Made by a program: the position numbers and the translations under genes
The notes under the pieces: generated by a model
Told to the model about the DNA's origin: nothing
What the model saw: only the letters and a program-made list of their open reading frames with translations
The model's database searches: none
Part shown: positions 39,969-49,591 of the stretch, one piece after another
Layout: each line of letters begins with the position of its first letter
Position numbering within the stretch: position 1 is the stretch's first letter
Assembly (NCBI GenBank): GCA_964544595.1
Contig: CAZJBM010000012.1
Location: 1 to 64,000, forward strand
Length of the DNA stretch: 64,000 bases
From: JAGBWK01 sp964544595
GTDB lineage: Bacteria > Bacteroidota > Bacteroidia > Bacteroidales > Muribaculaceae
Direction: 5' to 3'

Positions 39969-42900
39969 CTACTTAGAGGGGTCGAGGGTAAGGATTGACG
40001 AGAGGAGGTTGTGGGCGTCGGTGACCGTCTTGACATCGCCGATCACGAAGCTGCGGCGACCGTTGCGTTCGCGGATTTGGGTGCGCAGAGGATTGTTTTG
40101 CAGGAACGTCAATATACGCCCGAACATAGCCGATTGATAGTACGCTTTGTTGCTGTCGTCGACGAAATAGATATACATGTCACCCCCTTTTAGGGCAACC
40201 TTCTCTATGCCGAGACGCCGGGCCGCCCTTCGGAGCATAGGTATCTGGAGCAGCTCCTGTGCCACGGGGGGCACGGGACCGAACCGGTCGCGCAGACGAG
40301 CCGTGAACGCGGCCAGATCCTCGCGCCGCTCTATGGCGTCGAGTTCGCGGTAAAGATTGATGCGCTCGCTCTCCTGCGGCACGTAATCGGCCGGGAGAAG
40401 GAGTTCAAGGTCGCTCTCTATGACGCAGTCGGTGACGAATTCGCCGGCGGTGTCGATAGTGTTCTCCGCCGTAAAGGTGTCGGCAAACTCTTCAGTGGTA
40501 AGCTCGGTTACGGCCTCTTTAAGTATCTTCTGATACGTTTCGTAGCCCAGGTCGGCGATAAAGCCGCTTTGCTCGGCTCCGAGCAGATTGCCCGCCCCGC
40601 GAATGTCGAGATCCTGCATGGCGATATGTATTCCAGAGCCGAGGTCGGAGAAGCTTTCGATCGCCTGCAGGCGGCGGCGAGCGACGGGAGTGAGGGGCAC
40701 CCCGGCGGGAACCATAAGATAGCAGAACGCCTTACGATTGGATCGGCCGACACGTCCGCGAAGCTGATGCAGCTCGCTCAGGCCGAAATTCTGCGCGTTG
40801 TTGACGATGATGGTGTTGACGTTAGGCATATCTATGCCGCTCTCGATGATTGTCGTGGAGAGGAGCACGTCGTAATCGTGGTTGGCGAAATCGATGATAG
40901 CCTGCTCAAGCTTCTCAGGGGGCATCTGGCCATGGGCCACAAGGACGCGGGCATCGGGAATAAGGCGAGCGAGCATCTGACGAAGCGTTTCCAGCCCCTC
41001 GATGCGGTTATTGACGATGAATACCTGGCCGTTGCGCGAAATCTCGAAATTGACCGCTTCGGCAAGCACTTCGTCGGTAAGCGTGTCGACCGACGTGAGT
41101 ATAGGATAGCGATTGGGCGGGGGCGTCTGGATCGCAGACAGGTCGCGCGCGCCCATCAGCGAGAACTGGAGGGTGCGGGGTATCGGTGTCGCGGACATGG
41201 TCAGCGTGTCGACATTAACTTTCATCTGCTTCAATTTCTCTTTGACCGCTACGCCGAACTTTTGTTCCTCGTCGATGATTAGCAAACCTAAATCCTTGAA
41301 TTTCACACTTTTACCTATAATCTTGTGTGTGCCGATCAAGATGTCGATTTTGCCGGCTTCGAGGTCGGCCAATATCTCTTTCACCTGCTTGGCAGTGCGT
41401 GCGCGCGAAAGGTACTCCACCCTTACCGGGTAGTCTTTAAGACGCTGAGAGAAAGTGATATAATGCTGATAGGCAAGCACGGTTGTAGGCACAAGGACTG
41501 CAACCTGCTTACTGTCGGTAGCGGCTTTGAAGGCAGCACGTATCGCAACCTCGGTTTTGCCGAAACCGACGTCGCCGCATATCAGGCGATCCATCGGGCG
41601 AGAGCTTTCCATATCCTTTTTCACGGCGGCGGTGGCGGTCACCTGGTCGGGGGTGTCCTCGTAGATAAACGACGCCTCAAGCTCGCGCTGAAGGTAGCTG
41701 TCGGGAGAGAAGCTGAAGCCGGGCTTATCTTTTCGGGCGGCGTAAAGGCGGATAAGGTCCCGGGCAATATCCTTGAGTTTCGACTTGGTTTTCTCCTTGA
41801 TTTTATTCCAAGCGCCGGTTCCGAGCTTATTGAGCTGAGGCTCTACACCCTCCTTTCCGCGGTATTTCGAGAGCTTATGGAGCGAATGTATTGAGACGAA
41901 AATGAAATCGTTGTTTTTGTAGATGAGCTTGATCATCTCTTGCGGATGTCCGTTGACCGACGTGCGCAGCAGGCCACCGAACTTGCCTATGCCGTGGTCG
42001 ACATGGACGATATAGTCGCCTGTCTCGATCGACGAAAGCTCCTTCAACGATAAAGCCAATTTGCCGGAGCGCGCCCGGTCGCTCTTGAGGTTATATTTGT
42101 GGAAGCGGTCGAATATCTGATGATCGGTAAAAACACATCGTTTTGCCCTATGGTCGACGAAGCCCTCGTGGAGCGTATTGTCGACAGCGATGAACGAGAA
42201 ATTATCGCCGCGGTCGGCGAAGATAGCTTTAAGGCGGTCGAACTGCCGCGACGAATCGCTGAGGATATAGATAGAATAACCGTCGGATACAAACTTTGAG
42301 AACGACTCAGAAATCAGGTCGAAATTTTTGTGGAAGATACCCTGCGGCGAGCAATCGAAATCGAGTGTCGGCGCATCGGCGAAATCTCCCTGCTTAGCGG
42401 CTGTGAAAGCTATTTTCCAGAAAGAGTCGAATCGAGCGGCGAAGTCTTCGGCATCGACCACGTTTTTCAACGCGTCTTTGTCGCCCTCGTCGGCCAAAAG
42501 CGCGTTCTTGGAGAATGTTTCCTGCGAGATTTCTTTTACCCTACCGAGCACAATGCGAGGAGAGCGCACGGCTATGAGCGTGTCGTCGCCGATAAATTCG
42601 AGTAACGATACTCCGCGGGTGTCGCTCGCGACATTCGACGACACCAACGCCTCAGAGAGCTTGTCGCGCGAAAGCTGGGTTTCGATGTCAAAGGTGCGAA
42701 TGGAGTCAATTTCGTCGCCGAAGAAGTCAATACGGTAAGGTAGCTCGTAATTGTAGCCGAATATATCGAGGATTGAGCCGCGGATAGAGAAATTGCCTGG
42801 CTCATAAACATAGTCGACCTGAGAAAAACCGTTGTCGAGGAGCCATTTTCTCGCTTGAGTCATATCCGTTTCCTCGCCGACTGCAAATCTGAACGTCGAA

Positions 42901-43325
42901 CTATCGACACTATCACGCGAGGCGACACGCTCGGCCAATCCCTCAGGCGAGGCGACTACGAAACGGAGACTTTTGTCGGCATACCACTTCGAGAGCGATT
43001 CGGTGCGCAGTATCTCGGAAGGGGCGTCAATTTTTCCGAATTTGATGTCGCGCTTATACGCCGACGGGAAAAAGCCAACGCTCCCCTCTCCTACCAGTCG
43101 GGTAAGGTCGTGATACAAGTATCCGGCATCGTCGGGCGAATCGCCAATAACAAGGATTGGGGCTTTTTGTCTCGGTAAAGAACACAACATCATTGCCACC
43201 GACGACCCTGCCAAGCCGGTGAAATTAAATTCTCTGGCCGACTTGTCTATCAACAAACCTGATATTGCCGACTTCATTGCGGCTCCGGCAAAACCGTTCA
43301 ATAATTCAGCTACATTCATTTGCAA
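39969..43325 (-). CDS. mfd: Transcription-repair coupling factor
   Basis: An 1118-residue motor protein that displaces stalled RNA polymerase and recruits UvrA. The N-terminal UvrB-homology region, a CarD-like RNA-polymerase-interacting domain (about 435-530, GDYIVHVDHGIGKFGGLL) and a RecG-like helicase with Walker A GDVGFGKTEVAIRA and Walker B LLIIDEEQKFGV are visible. The TRCF C-terminal domain closes it. Length is as in relatives. It converges with the lipoprotein gene across a strong terminator, and apt lies 115 bases upstream. Confidence 0.97.
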   Translation of the reverse strand: MQMNVAELLNGFAGAAMKSAISGLLIDKSAREFNFTGLAGSSVAMMLCSLPRQKAPILVIGDSPDDAGYLYHDLTRLVGEGSVGFFPSAYKRDIKFGKIDAPSEILRTESLSKWYADKSLRFVVASPEGLAERVASRDSVDSSTFRFAVGEETDMTQARKWLLDNGFSQVDYVYEPGNFSIRGSILDIFGYNYELPYRIDFFGDEIDSIRTFDIETQLSRDKLSEALVSSNVASDTRGVSLLEFIGDDTLIAVRSPRIVLGRVKEISQETFSKNALLADEGDKDALKNVVDAEDFAARFDSFWKIAFTAAKQGDFADAPTLDFDCSPQGIFHKNFDLISESFSKFVSDGYSIYILSDSSRQFDRLKAIFADRGDNFSFIAVDNTLHEGFVDHRAKRCVFTDHQIFDRFHKYNLKSDRARSGKLALSLKELSSIETGDYIVHVDHGIGKFGGLLRTSVNGHPQEMIKLIYKNNDFIFVSIHSLHKLSKYRGKEGVEPQLNKLGTGAWNKIKEKTKSKLKDIARDLIRLYAARKDKPGFSFSPDSYLQRELEASFIYEDTPDQVTATAAVKKDMESSRPMDRLICGDVGFGKTEVAIRAAFKAATDSKQVAVLVPTTVLAYQHYITFSQRLKDYPVRVEYLSRARTAKQVKEILADLEAGKIDILIGTHKIIGKSVKFKDLGLLIIDEEQKFGVAVKEKLKQMKVNVDTLTMSATPIPRTLQFSLMGARDLSAIQTPPPNRYPILTSVDTLTDEVLAEAVNFEISRNGQVFIVNNRIEGLETLRQMLARLIPDARVLVAHGQMPPEKLEQAIIDFANHDYDVLLSTTIIESGIDMPNVNTIIVNNAQNFGLSELHQLRGRVGRSNRKAFCYLMVPAGVPLTPVARRRLQAIESFSDLGSGIHIAMQDLDIRGAGNLLGAEQSGFIADLGYETYQKILKEAVTELTTEEFADTFTAENTIDTAGEFVTDCVIESDLELLLPADYVPQESERINLYRELDAIERREDLAAFTARLRDRFGPVPPVAQELLQIPMLRRAARRLGIEKVALKGGDMYIYFVDDSNKAYYQSAMFGRILTFLQNNPLRTQIRERNGRRSFVIGDVKTVTDAHNLLSSILTLDPSK

Positions 43326-43360
43326 TCAAAAATATCCGCGATAAGCATCATACACTCATA

Positions 43361-43387
43361 AGTGGAGCGCAAAAAATGCGCCCCACT
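43361..43387 (-). terminator. Hairpin between apt and mfd
   Basis: An 11-base stem with one mismatch (43361-43371 with 43377-43387, loop AAAAA). On the minus strand it lies downstream of apt but no T-run follows, so termination is uncertain. Confidence 0.4.
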
Positions 43388-43440
43388 TCAAATTATATTT
43401 ACGCTTTGCTTCGTATCCCGGCTGGGACACGCGCTAATGA

Positions 43441-43959
43441 TTAATACTTAATCAGCGAGGAAACCTCTACCCCCTCGGGCATCTTATCACGGCCATTGAG
43501 AGCTTCAAGCTCAATAATGAAGTTGATATAGATTTTTTTAGGATTCATGCTCTTGACCAATTCGTAGGCAGCGCGCATAGTGCCACCCGTAGCAAGAACA
43601 TCATCATGGAGCACAACTACGTCGTCGGGGCCAATCGCATCGCGATGTATCTCGATAACGTCTTTGCCGTATTCCTTGTCATACTCCGCGCGTATCGTAT
43701 CAGCAGGCAATTTGCCGGGCTTGCGCACAGGCACGAAACCTGCGCCGAGCTCGAAAGCAAGGATCGAGCCGCCAATAAAACCGCGCGATTCGATACCCAC
43801 AACTTTGGTCACACCCTTGTCTCGGTAAATTTGGGAGAGATCCCACCCTATCACATGAAGAGCGCGGGGATCCTTGAAAGCGGTGGTGAGGTCTTTGAAG
43901 AGGACACCCTTCTGAGGAAAATCCATAACATCGCGGACTTTTTTCTTTACATATTCCAT
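43441..43959 (-). CDS. apt: Adenine phosphoribosyltransferase
   Basis: A 172-residue purine-salvage enzyme converting adenine and PRPP to AMP. It has the PRPP-binding loop VVLHDDVLATGGTMRAA and the flexible-loop region PVRKPGKLPADTIRAEYDKEYG. Length is standard. It lies between mnmG and mfd; a parS-like palindrome is in the spacer upstream. Confidence 0.97.
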   Translation of the reverse strand: MEYVKKKVRDVMDFPQKGVLFKDLTTAFKDPRALHVIGWDLSQIYRDKGVTKVVGIESRGFIGGSILAFELGAGFVPVRKPGKLPADTIRAEYDKEYGKDVIEIHRDAIGPDDVVVLHDDVLATGGTMRAAYELVKSMNPKKIYINFIIELEALNGRDKMPEGVEVSSLIKY

Positions 43960-44137
43960 AATCGAAATTAATTTGTATGGTTTAAAAAATATATTTGTAT
44001 TCCGTAATAATTCTATTTTCCGGCCGTATGGTACGACACCTTTTGATTAACCCACCGGGAACTCTCCATTGAAAACTCAGGCAAAAGCTTCGTGGAAACA
44101 TTCAGAGTAACCGATACGCATTTAGAGAGTTAGCGGC

Positions 44138-44151
44138 GTTCCACGTGGAAC
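44138..44151. promoter_or_regulatory. Candidate parS centromere site
   Basis: GTTCCACGTGGAAC is a perfect 14-base palindrome in the apt-mnmG spacer. It carries the CACGTG core and the GTT/AAC flanks of the ParB-binding parS consensus (TGTTnCACGTGAAACA), with one symmetric substitution. mnmG (gidA) is commonly near the origin, where parS sites cluster. Confidence 0.65.
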
Positions 44152-44174
44152 ACACACCATGTATCTGCCAACGT

Positions 44175-46208
44175 CTACCTACCGAGCATGAGCAACAAAA
44201 TATTGATGTCGGCGGGAGAGACACCAGGGATTCGGGACGCTTGCCCTACGGTCGCAGGGCGAATTTTTTCAAGCTTTTGCCGAGCCTCAGTCGAAAGGGC
44301 CTTAATCGCTCTATACTCAAATCTGTCGCCCAACTTTAGGCTTTCAAGCCGTCGCGCTTTCTCTGCGAGCAACTTTTCTCTCTGAAGATAGCCCTGATAC
44401 TTTAGGCTTACTTCTACTGATTGCAATACATCAGAGAAAAGCTTGCCTTGACGCGACTCCAACTCTACCTGATTTATGAAGGAGTCAAACGCAGGGATAC
44501 CGTCTCGCAATTTGGCGATATTCAAATTCGGGCGCAAAAGCAATTGAAGCAGCCTGCATCCTTGTGAAAGGGGCTGCTCACCTATCGATTCAAGATAAGG
44601 ATTAATAATCGCAGCCTTTACTGAAAACCCATTGATAAAATCAATAATCTTTGCGCAGGCCTCGTATTTATCGGAGAAGAAATCAAATCGCGTATCGTCA
44701 ACAAGACCTACAGTCCGGCCAATTGGCGTTAATCGAGCGTCTGCATCATCTTGCCTAAGCAATATTCTATACTCTGCACGCGAGGTAAACATTCGATATG
44801 GTTCATCAACTCCTTTAGTGACCAAATCGTCTATAAGCACTCCAATATAAGCCTGATCGCGTCCTAACACAAGCTGATCTTGCGACTCAACTATTCCGGT
44901 AGCCGAGATTGAATTTTCCGACAAAGATATATCTATGGCAGTATCCACTGCCTGATTGTCTTGTCCATCAAGAGAAGACGGGAGATTAAAACTCTTTCCC
45001 AAGGACTTAAGCGCACTGTTAATACCCGCAATGAGTCCTTGCCCTGCTGCTTCCTCATATCCGGTAGTTCCATTTATCTGACCTGCAAAATAAAGACCAC
45101 TTACCAGCTTCGTTTCGAGAGTATGCTTCAACTGAGTCGGATCGAAGAAATCATACTCTATAGCATAACCAGGTCGGTAATACTGCGCATTCTTAAAAGC
45201 AGGTATCGTAGAAAGAGCCTCAAACTGGATATTGATGGGCAACGATGACGAAAAACCATTTAAATAGTACTCGCAAGTCGTTTCACCCTCCGGTTCAAGA
45301 AACAACTGATGCTCGGTTTTGTCGGCAAAAGTAACTATTTTTGTCTCAATGCTTGGACAATACCGCGGCCCAATGCTCTGAATTTGTCCGTTGAAAAGGG
45401 GCGAATCGGGAAGTCCGCGGCGAAGCACGTCGTGAGTCTGCTCATTAGTGTAGACCGTGAAACATGGGCGTTGCTTAAGCTCCCTACTTACCGTAGGAAG
45501 ATACGAAAACTGATGGTAGTCTTCAAACACATCATCATCTCCAAGCTGAACTGTGGATTGGCTAAAATCAACCGTGCGGCCGTCAATTCTGACAGGCGTA
45601 CCTGTTTTCATTCTATCAGAGGTGAATCCAAGCGAATTTAGAGCATTTGTAATACCTATGGAGGCAGGCTCTGAAACGCGGCCACCTGGTATTTGTGTGC
45701 GCCCGATATGCATCAATCCATTGAGGAAAGTGCCATTTGTCAGCACAACTGACTTCGCGAAAAACTCAATATTATCGCGGGTACGAACTCCTTTTATTTG
45801 CAATTTTCCGTCGTCGGAAGTATCAGATATGAGGTCAATCACGTCGTCTTGCCACATATAGAGGTTATCGGTATTTTCCAGCGCTTCGCGCCATAACTTG
45901 GAGAATACCATACGATCGCACTGCGACCGAGGACTCCACATAGCCGGGCCTTTTGACCTGTTGAGCATACGAAATTGTATAGCGGCGCGATCAGTAATAA
46001 TACCCATCATACCTCCCAAAGCATCAATCTCGCGCACAATCTGACCTTTCGCAATGCCCCCCACAGCAGGGTTACAGCTCATCTGAGCGATTTTGTTCAT
46101 ATCAATAGTGATAAGCAACGTAGAGGCTCCGAGCTTGGCTGCGGCATGGGCTGCCTCGCATCCGGCATGACCAGCGCCTACCACTATGACATCGTAGTTA
46201 AACTTCAT
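44175..46208 (-). CDS. mnmG: tRNA uridine-5-carboxymethylaminomethyl modification enzyme
   Basis: A 677-residue FAD enzyme that with MnmE installs cmnm5 at the wobble uridine of tRNA. It has VIVVGAGHAGCEAAHAAAKLG at the FAD site, GQIVREIDALGG, and the YFAGQINGTTGYEEAAGQG segment. It is about 50 residues longer than typical GidA; extra sequence of about 35 residues lies near 405-440, rich in Asp and Ser, between the FAD and C-terminal domains. Base composition is more AT-rich than in neighbouring mfd. It has the C-terminal helical GidA-associated domain. Confidence 0.95.
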   Translation of the reverse strand: MKFNYDVIVVGAGHAGCEAAHAAAKLGASTLLITIDMNKIAQMSCNPAVGGIAKGQIVREIDALGGMMGIITDRAAIQFRMLNRSKGPAMWSPRSQCDRMVFSKLWREALENTDNLYMWQDDVIDLISDTSDDGKLQIKGVRTRDNIEFFAKSVVLTNGTFLNGLMHIGRTQIPGGRVSEPASIGITNALNSLGFTSDRMKTGTPVRIDGRTVDFSQSTVQLGDDDVFEDYHQFSYLPTVSRELKQRPCFTVYTNEQTHDVLRRGLPDSPLFNGQIQSIGPRYCPSIETKIVTFADKTEHQLFLEPEGETTCEYYLNGFSSSLPINIQFEALSTIPAFKNAQYYRPGYAIEYDFFDPTQLKHTLETKLVSGLYFAGQINGTTGYEEAAGQGLIAGINSALKSLGKSFNLPSSLDGQDNQAVDTAIDISLSENSISATGIVESQDQLVLGRDQAYIGVLIDDLVTKGVDEPYRMFTSRAEYRILLRQDDADARLTPIGRTVGLVDDTRFDFFSDKYEACAKIIDFINGFSVKAAIINPYLESIGEQPLSQGCRLLQLLLRPNLNIAKLRDGIPAFDSFINQVELESRQGKLFSDVLQSVEVSLKYQGYLQREKLLAEKARRLESLKLGDRFEYRAIKALSTEARQKLEKIRPATVGQASRIPGVSPADINILLLMLGR

Positions 46209-46311
46209 ATTAATAATAGATATAAGCTGTCACAAGTATTACCCGACACAGGAAATAACCCGCATCAGGCAAACGAAAAAAAGATATTGTATATATCTGA
46301 TATTCAGATAT

Positions 46312-46737
46312 TTAAATCGTATCAAGCAATTGTAATGCTCTGTTTTCGAGGGCTTCCATTATCTCGCGCTCGCCAGGGCCTTTATCATTGATGCCGCATA
46401 AGTGCAAAACGCCGTGGATGATCACTCTATATAGCTCATCGAGATATGTTACATTCTGCAACTCTGAGTTAGAGAGTACAGTGTCGAGGGAAATATACAT
46501 ATCCCCTTCAATATAGCCAGCTGTTGAATAATCAAAGGTAATGATGTCGGTATAGTAATCGTGACTCAGAAACTCATTATTCACTTCGAGTATTCGCTTA
46601 TCGTCACAAAATATATAATTCAATCTACCGAGACGAAATCCCTCGCTTTTGGCAACCGCTCTAATCCACCGCTCAATTCTCGCCCAATCAAGATCAGGCA
46701 ATACGACAGATTCGGTCATCCAGGTAATTTTCGACAT
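46312..46737 (-). CDS. ybeY: rRNA maturation endonuclease YbeY
   Basis: A 141-residue single-strand endoribonuclease acting in 16S rRNA 3' maturation. The zinc motif is HGVLHLCGINDK: the first two His are present and the third position is Lys rather than His, which is the usual form in Bacteroidetes. Length is standard. It lies upstream of mnmG on the same strand, 103 bases away. Confidence 0.93.
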   Translation of the reverse strand: MSKITWMTESVVLPDLDWARIERWIRAVAKSEGFRLGRLNYIFCDDKRILEVNNEFLSHDYYTDIITFDYSTAGYIEGDMYISLDTVLSNSELQNVTYLDELYRVIIHGVLHLCGINDKGPGEREIMEALENRALQLLDTI

Positions 46738-47070
46738 TCAGCAAATATTTGAATTAGATTACAAAATTAAGAAATTTTCCAAAATTGCAAAAAATAAAAA
46801 TTTGGGCTTCCTCACTAATGGCAAAAGAAAGTGAAGGCGACCACTCCCCTACCCTACCGCCGAAATTTGTGAATAAAGTCTGAAAAATCCGAATCCCTGC
46901 ATCGACTATCGAATTTCAATTTTTCTGACCGAAAAACCAATACACGAAAGAATTAGATATTGCACTATATATCAATGCATTGTCGCAAAATTAGCCCTTC
47001 GACAATAAAATAAAAATCGTTTCGTGTACGATTAACGGCGAAAAACAAACTCTTGAACCGACAAAAACGC
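46738..47070. other. 333-base AT-rich spacer with nested inverted repeats
   Basis: No gene is seen. A 9-base perfect inverted repeat (TACACGAAA at 46941-46949, TTTCGTGTA at 47020-47028) encloses a self-complementary CAATGCATTG (46973-46982) and a 7-base hairpin (ATTGTCG at 46979-46985, CGACAAT at 47000-47006). No classical T-run follows on either strand. Confidence 0.6.
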
Positions 47071-47745
47071 CTATAGCATACCCTGCTCAATAAGCACGGC
47101 TACCCTCTCAATGATTGCGTCCTTCTCATCTTTGTCGGGCTTATAGCTATTGTTGATATTCACTCCGAAGAGTTTTCCGAAGCCACTCCAGAAAAACGCG
47201 CGCGCCGATCCCAAGAACGCCTTCACGATGTCGTAGCCACTTTGGTTGGTTTCGCGCTGAATTAACTTGACAAGCATATTGGCCTGACCCTTTGTGAATT
47301 TTTTCAGCACTGGCTTATATTGTTTGAAAACCGATCCTTCCATATCCTTGAGGTAACGTTCCCTCTCTTTCGTGGTCTCAAACGTCTGAAGATACTCGTA
47401 GGTCTCGGCAAGGGTCTCGTGAATCATCTTGGCGTAAGGCAAAGTTTTGCGCACATCTCTCACTGTGCGCCAATAGAAGTCCTCATGCTTCTTATTCTTA
47501 AATTTAAGCTGCGGGAAAACGGTAATGTCATTAATCACTATCATCATTACCGTGTCTTGGTCGATAACGGTATGATAATATCCTTTATAGGCTTTAGGCA
47601 CCTCAAAACGGCGCAATTGTTTCTCTATCTCTTCCTCCGACATAGTGTCTTGCGCGATTACGGGCAAAACGGTGACAAACAAGCCGAGAAAAAGAAGAAA
47701 AAACCTTATTAAAGGAAATGATAATATTCTTTTTACCTTAAACAA
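47071..47745 (-). CDS. DUF4294 family protein
   Basis: A 224-residue protein with an N-terminal signal or anchor (SFPLIRFFLLFLGLFVTVLPV) and a mainly helical, charged remainder (EDFYWRTVRDVRKTLPYAKM ... YLKDMEGSVFKQYKPVLKKF). This is DUF4294, found across Bacteroidetes; its function is unknown. It probably lies in the periplasm. It precedes the inverted-repeat spacer. Confidence 0.85.
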   Translation of the reverse strand: MFKVKRILSFPLIRFFLLFLGLFVTVLPVIAQDTMSEEEIEKQLRRFEVPKAYKGYYHTVIDQDTVMMIVINDITVFPQLKFKNKKHEDFYWRTVRDVRKTLPYAKMIHETLAETYEYLQTFETTKERERYLKDMEGSVFKQYKPVLKKFTKGQANMLVKLIQRETNQSGYDIVKAFLGSARAFFWSGFGKLFGVNINNSYKPDKDEKDAIIERVAVLIEQGML

Positions 47746-47867
47746 TATTCAAAATTAGAAAAACGTGAATATATACAAAAATTTCAGCCACTGAATACGT
47801 GATCTATTCAGCAACTAATATGCCCAAAGCATAATCTATAATTTAAACGTTGTAAATAAGTAAAATG

Positions 47868-49457
47868 TTACGCCTCGGTATCTATTTTTCGCTTAACCTG
47901 GGGATAGTCGAGCGTGTAGTGAAGTCCGCGCGACTCCTTGCGCTCCTTTGCCTGCCGCATGATAAGATAGCCTACGTTGATAAGGTTGCGCAGCTCGCAT
48001 ATCTCGCGGGAGGCCTTCGACTGTTTAAACAGTTTTTCGGTCTCTTGATAGAGGATGTCAAGACGATTCCACGCGCGGTCGAGTCGCAAGTTTGAACGCA
48101 CAATCCCAACGTAAGTCTCCATTATCTGATTGACCTCTTTGATACTCTGGGTGATGAGCACCATCTCTTCGGGGTGTCGGGTGCCTTCGTCGTTCCATTC
48201 CGGCACATCGTCGCGAAGAGTGATATGCTTGATTGCGGCTGCGGAGTGCTTTGCAGCAGCGTCAGCGTAAACGATAGCCTCTATCAATGAGTTAGATGCT
48301 AATCTATTGCCTCCGTGCAGCCCTGTGCATGAACATTCGCCTATTGCATAGAGATGTTTAATCGAAGACTCACCGTTGAGATTCACCTTTATGCCGCCGC
48401 AAAGATAATGCGCAGCGGGAGCAACAGGGATATAATCCTTAGTGATATCTATGCCGAGCGAGAGGCATTTCTTATATATATTGGGGAAATGTTTCTTTGT
48501 CTCTTCAGGATCCTTATGGGTAACGTCGAGATAAACATGGTCGGTGCCCGACTTCTTCATCTCCGTGTCGATAGCGCGGGCCACTATGTCGCGGGGAGCG
48601 AGCGACAGGCGAGGGTCATATTTGTGCATGAACTCGTTGCCGTTGATGTCGCGAAGCACAGCTCCGTAGCCGCGCATAGCCTCTGTTATGAGGAACGAAG
48701 GGCGGTCGCCCGGGTGATAAAGCGCGGTGGGGTGAAATTGGATGAATTCCATATCCTTTACCGTACCTTTCGCGCGATATACCATCGCTATGCCGTCGCC
48801 GGTAGCAATTAACGGATTCGTGGTCGTGCGGTAAACCGCCTCGCAGCCGCCGGTCGCCATAACCGTGACGCGCGAAAGGAATGTATCGACATTGCCTGTC
48901 GCGGTGTCGAGCACGTATGCGCCGTAGCACGTTATATCAGGTGTGCGCCGCGTAACTATTTTGCCGAGATGATGTTGGGTGATAATTTCTATCGCGAAAT
49001 GATTCTCATAGACATCGATGTTGGGGTGATTACGAACACGCTCGTTAAGGCTCTGCTGAATTTCGTGTCCGGTATTGTCGGCATGGTGAAGGATTCTGAA
49101 CTCAGAGTGGCCTCCTTCGCGGTGAAGGTCGAATGTGCCATCCTCCTTACGGTCGAAATCCACGCCCCAACCTACCAATTCCTTTATCTGCGCGGGCGCG
49201 TTTTTCACCACTTGCTCCACCGCTTCGGGGTCGCTGAGAAAATCGCCCGCTATCATCGTGTCCTTGATATGCTTGTCGAAGTCGTCAACCTCAAGATTGG
49301 TGACCGACGCTATACCCCCCTGAGCGAGATCGGTATTAGCTTCCGGAAGCGTGGTTTTACATATCAGTGCTACACGGGCATTGTCGGCGACCTTGAGCGC
49401 AAAACTCATCCCGGCGATGCCCGATCCTATAACGAGATAATCATATTCGCGAGTCAT
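47868..49457 (-). CDS. nadB: L-aspartate oxidase
   Basis: A 529-residue flavoenzyme that oxidises L-aspartate to iminoaspartate, the first step of de novo NAD synthesis. It has the FAD motif YLVIGSGIAGMSFALKVA, GGIASV, and the active-site HFPNIY and RFHPTA-like HPTALYHPGDR segments. The ATG at 49457 is chosen over a 47-residue longer frame because the promoter lies between. No nadA/nadC is adjacent. It is divergent from argS. Confidence 0.96.
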   Translation of the reverse strand: MTREYDYLVIGSGIAGMSFALKVADNARVALICKTTLPEANTDLAQGGIASVTNLEVDDFDKHIKDTMIAGDFLSDPEAVEQVVKNAPAQIKELVGWGVDFDRKEDGTFDLHREGGHSEFRILHHADNTGHEIQQSLNERVRNHPNIDVYENHFAIEIITQHHLGKIVTRRTPDITCYGAYVLDTATGNVDTFLSRVTVMATGGCEAVYRTTTNPLIATGDGIAMVYRAKGTVKDMEFIQFHPTALYHPGDRPSFLITEAMRGYGAVLRDINGNEFMHKYDPRLSLAPRDIVARAIDTEMKKSGTDHVYLDVTHKDPEETKKHFPNIYKKCLSLGIDITKDYIPVAPAAHYLCGGIKVNLNGESSIKHLYAIGECSCTGLHGGNRLASNSLIEAIVYADAAAKHSAAAIKHITLRDDVPEWNDEGTRHPEEMVLITQSIKEVNQIMETYVGIVRSNLRLDRAWNRLDILYQETEKLFKQSKASREICELRNLINVGYLIMRQAKERKESRGLHYTLDYPQVKRKIDTEA

Positions 49458-49481
49458 GGCAGATTTATATGGATTGGACGG

Positions 49482-49489
49482 CAAAGTTA
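49482..49489 (-). promoter_or_regulatory. -7 promoter element of nadB
   Basis: The minus strand reads TAACTTTG, an exact match, 25 bases upstream of the ATG at 49457. Confidence 0.6.
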
Positions 49490-49532
49490 TAAAAAATATG
49501 TATAATATGGTTGAATATAAGCGAAAAACGCG

Positions 49533-49540
49533 TAATTTTG
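49533..49540 (+). promoter_or_regulatory. -7 promoter element of argS
   Basis: TAATTTTG, an exact match, 52 bases before the ATG at 49592. Confidence 0.6.
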
Positions 49541-49591
49541 TGTCATAATTAACTTGCAGAAGTATTTTCAAATTCATTTTTATTACAAAAA

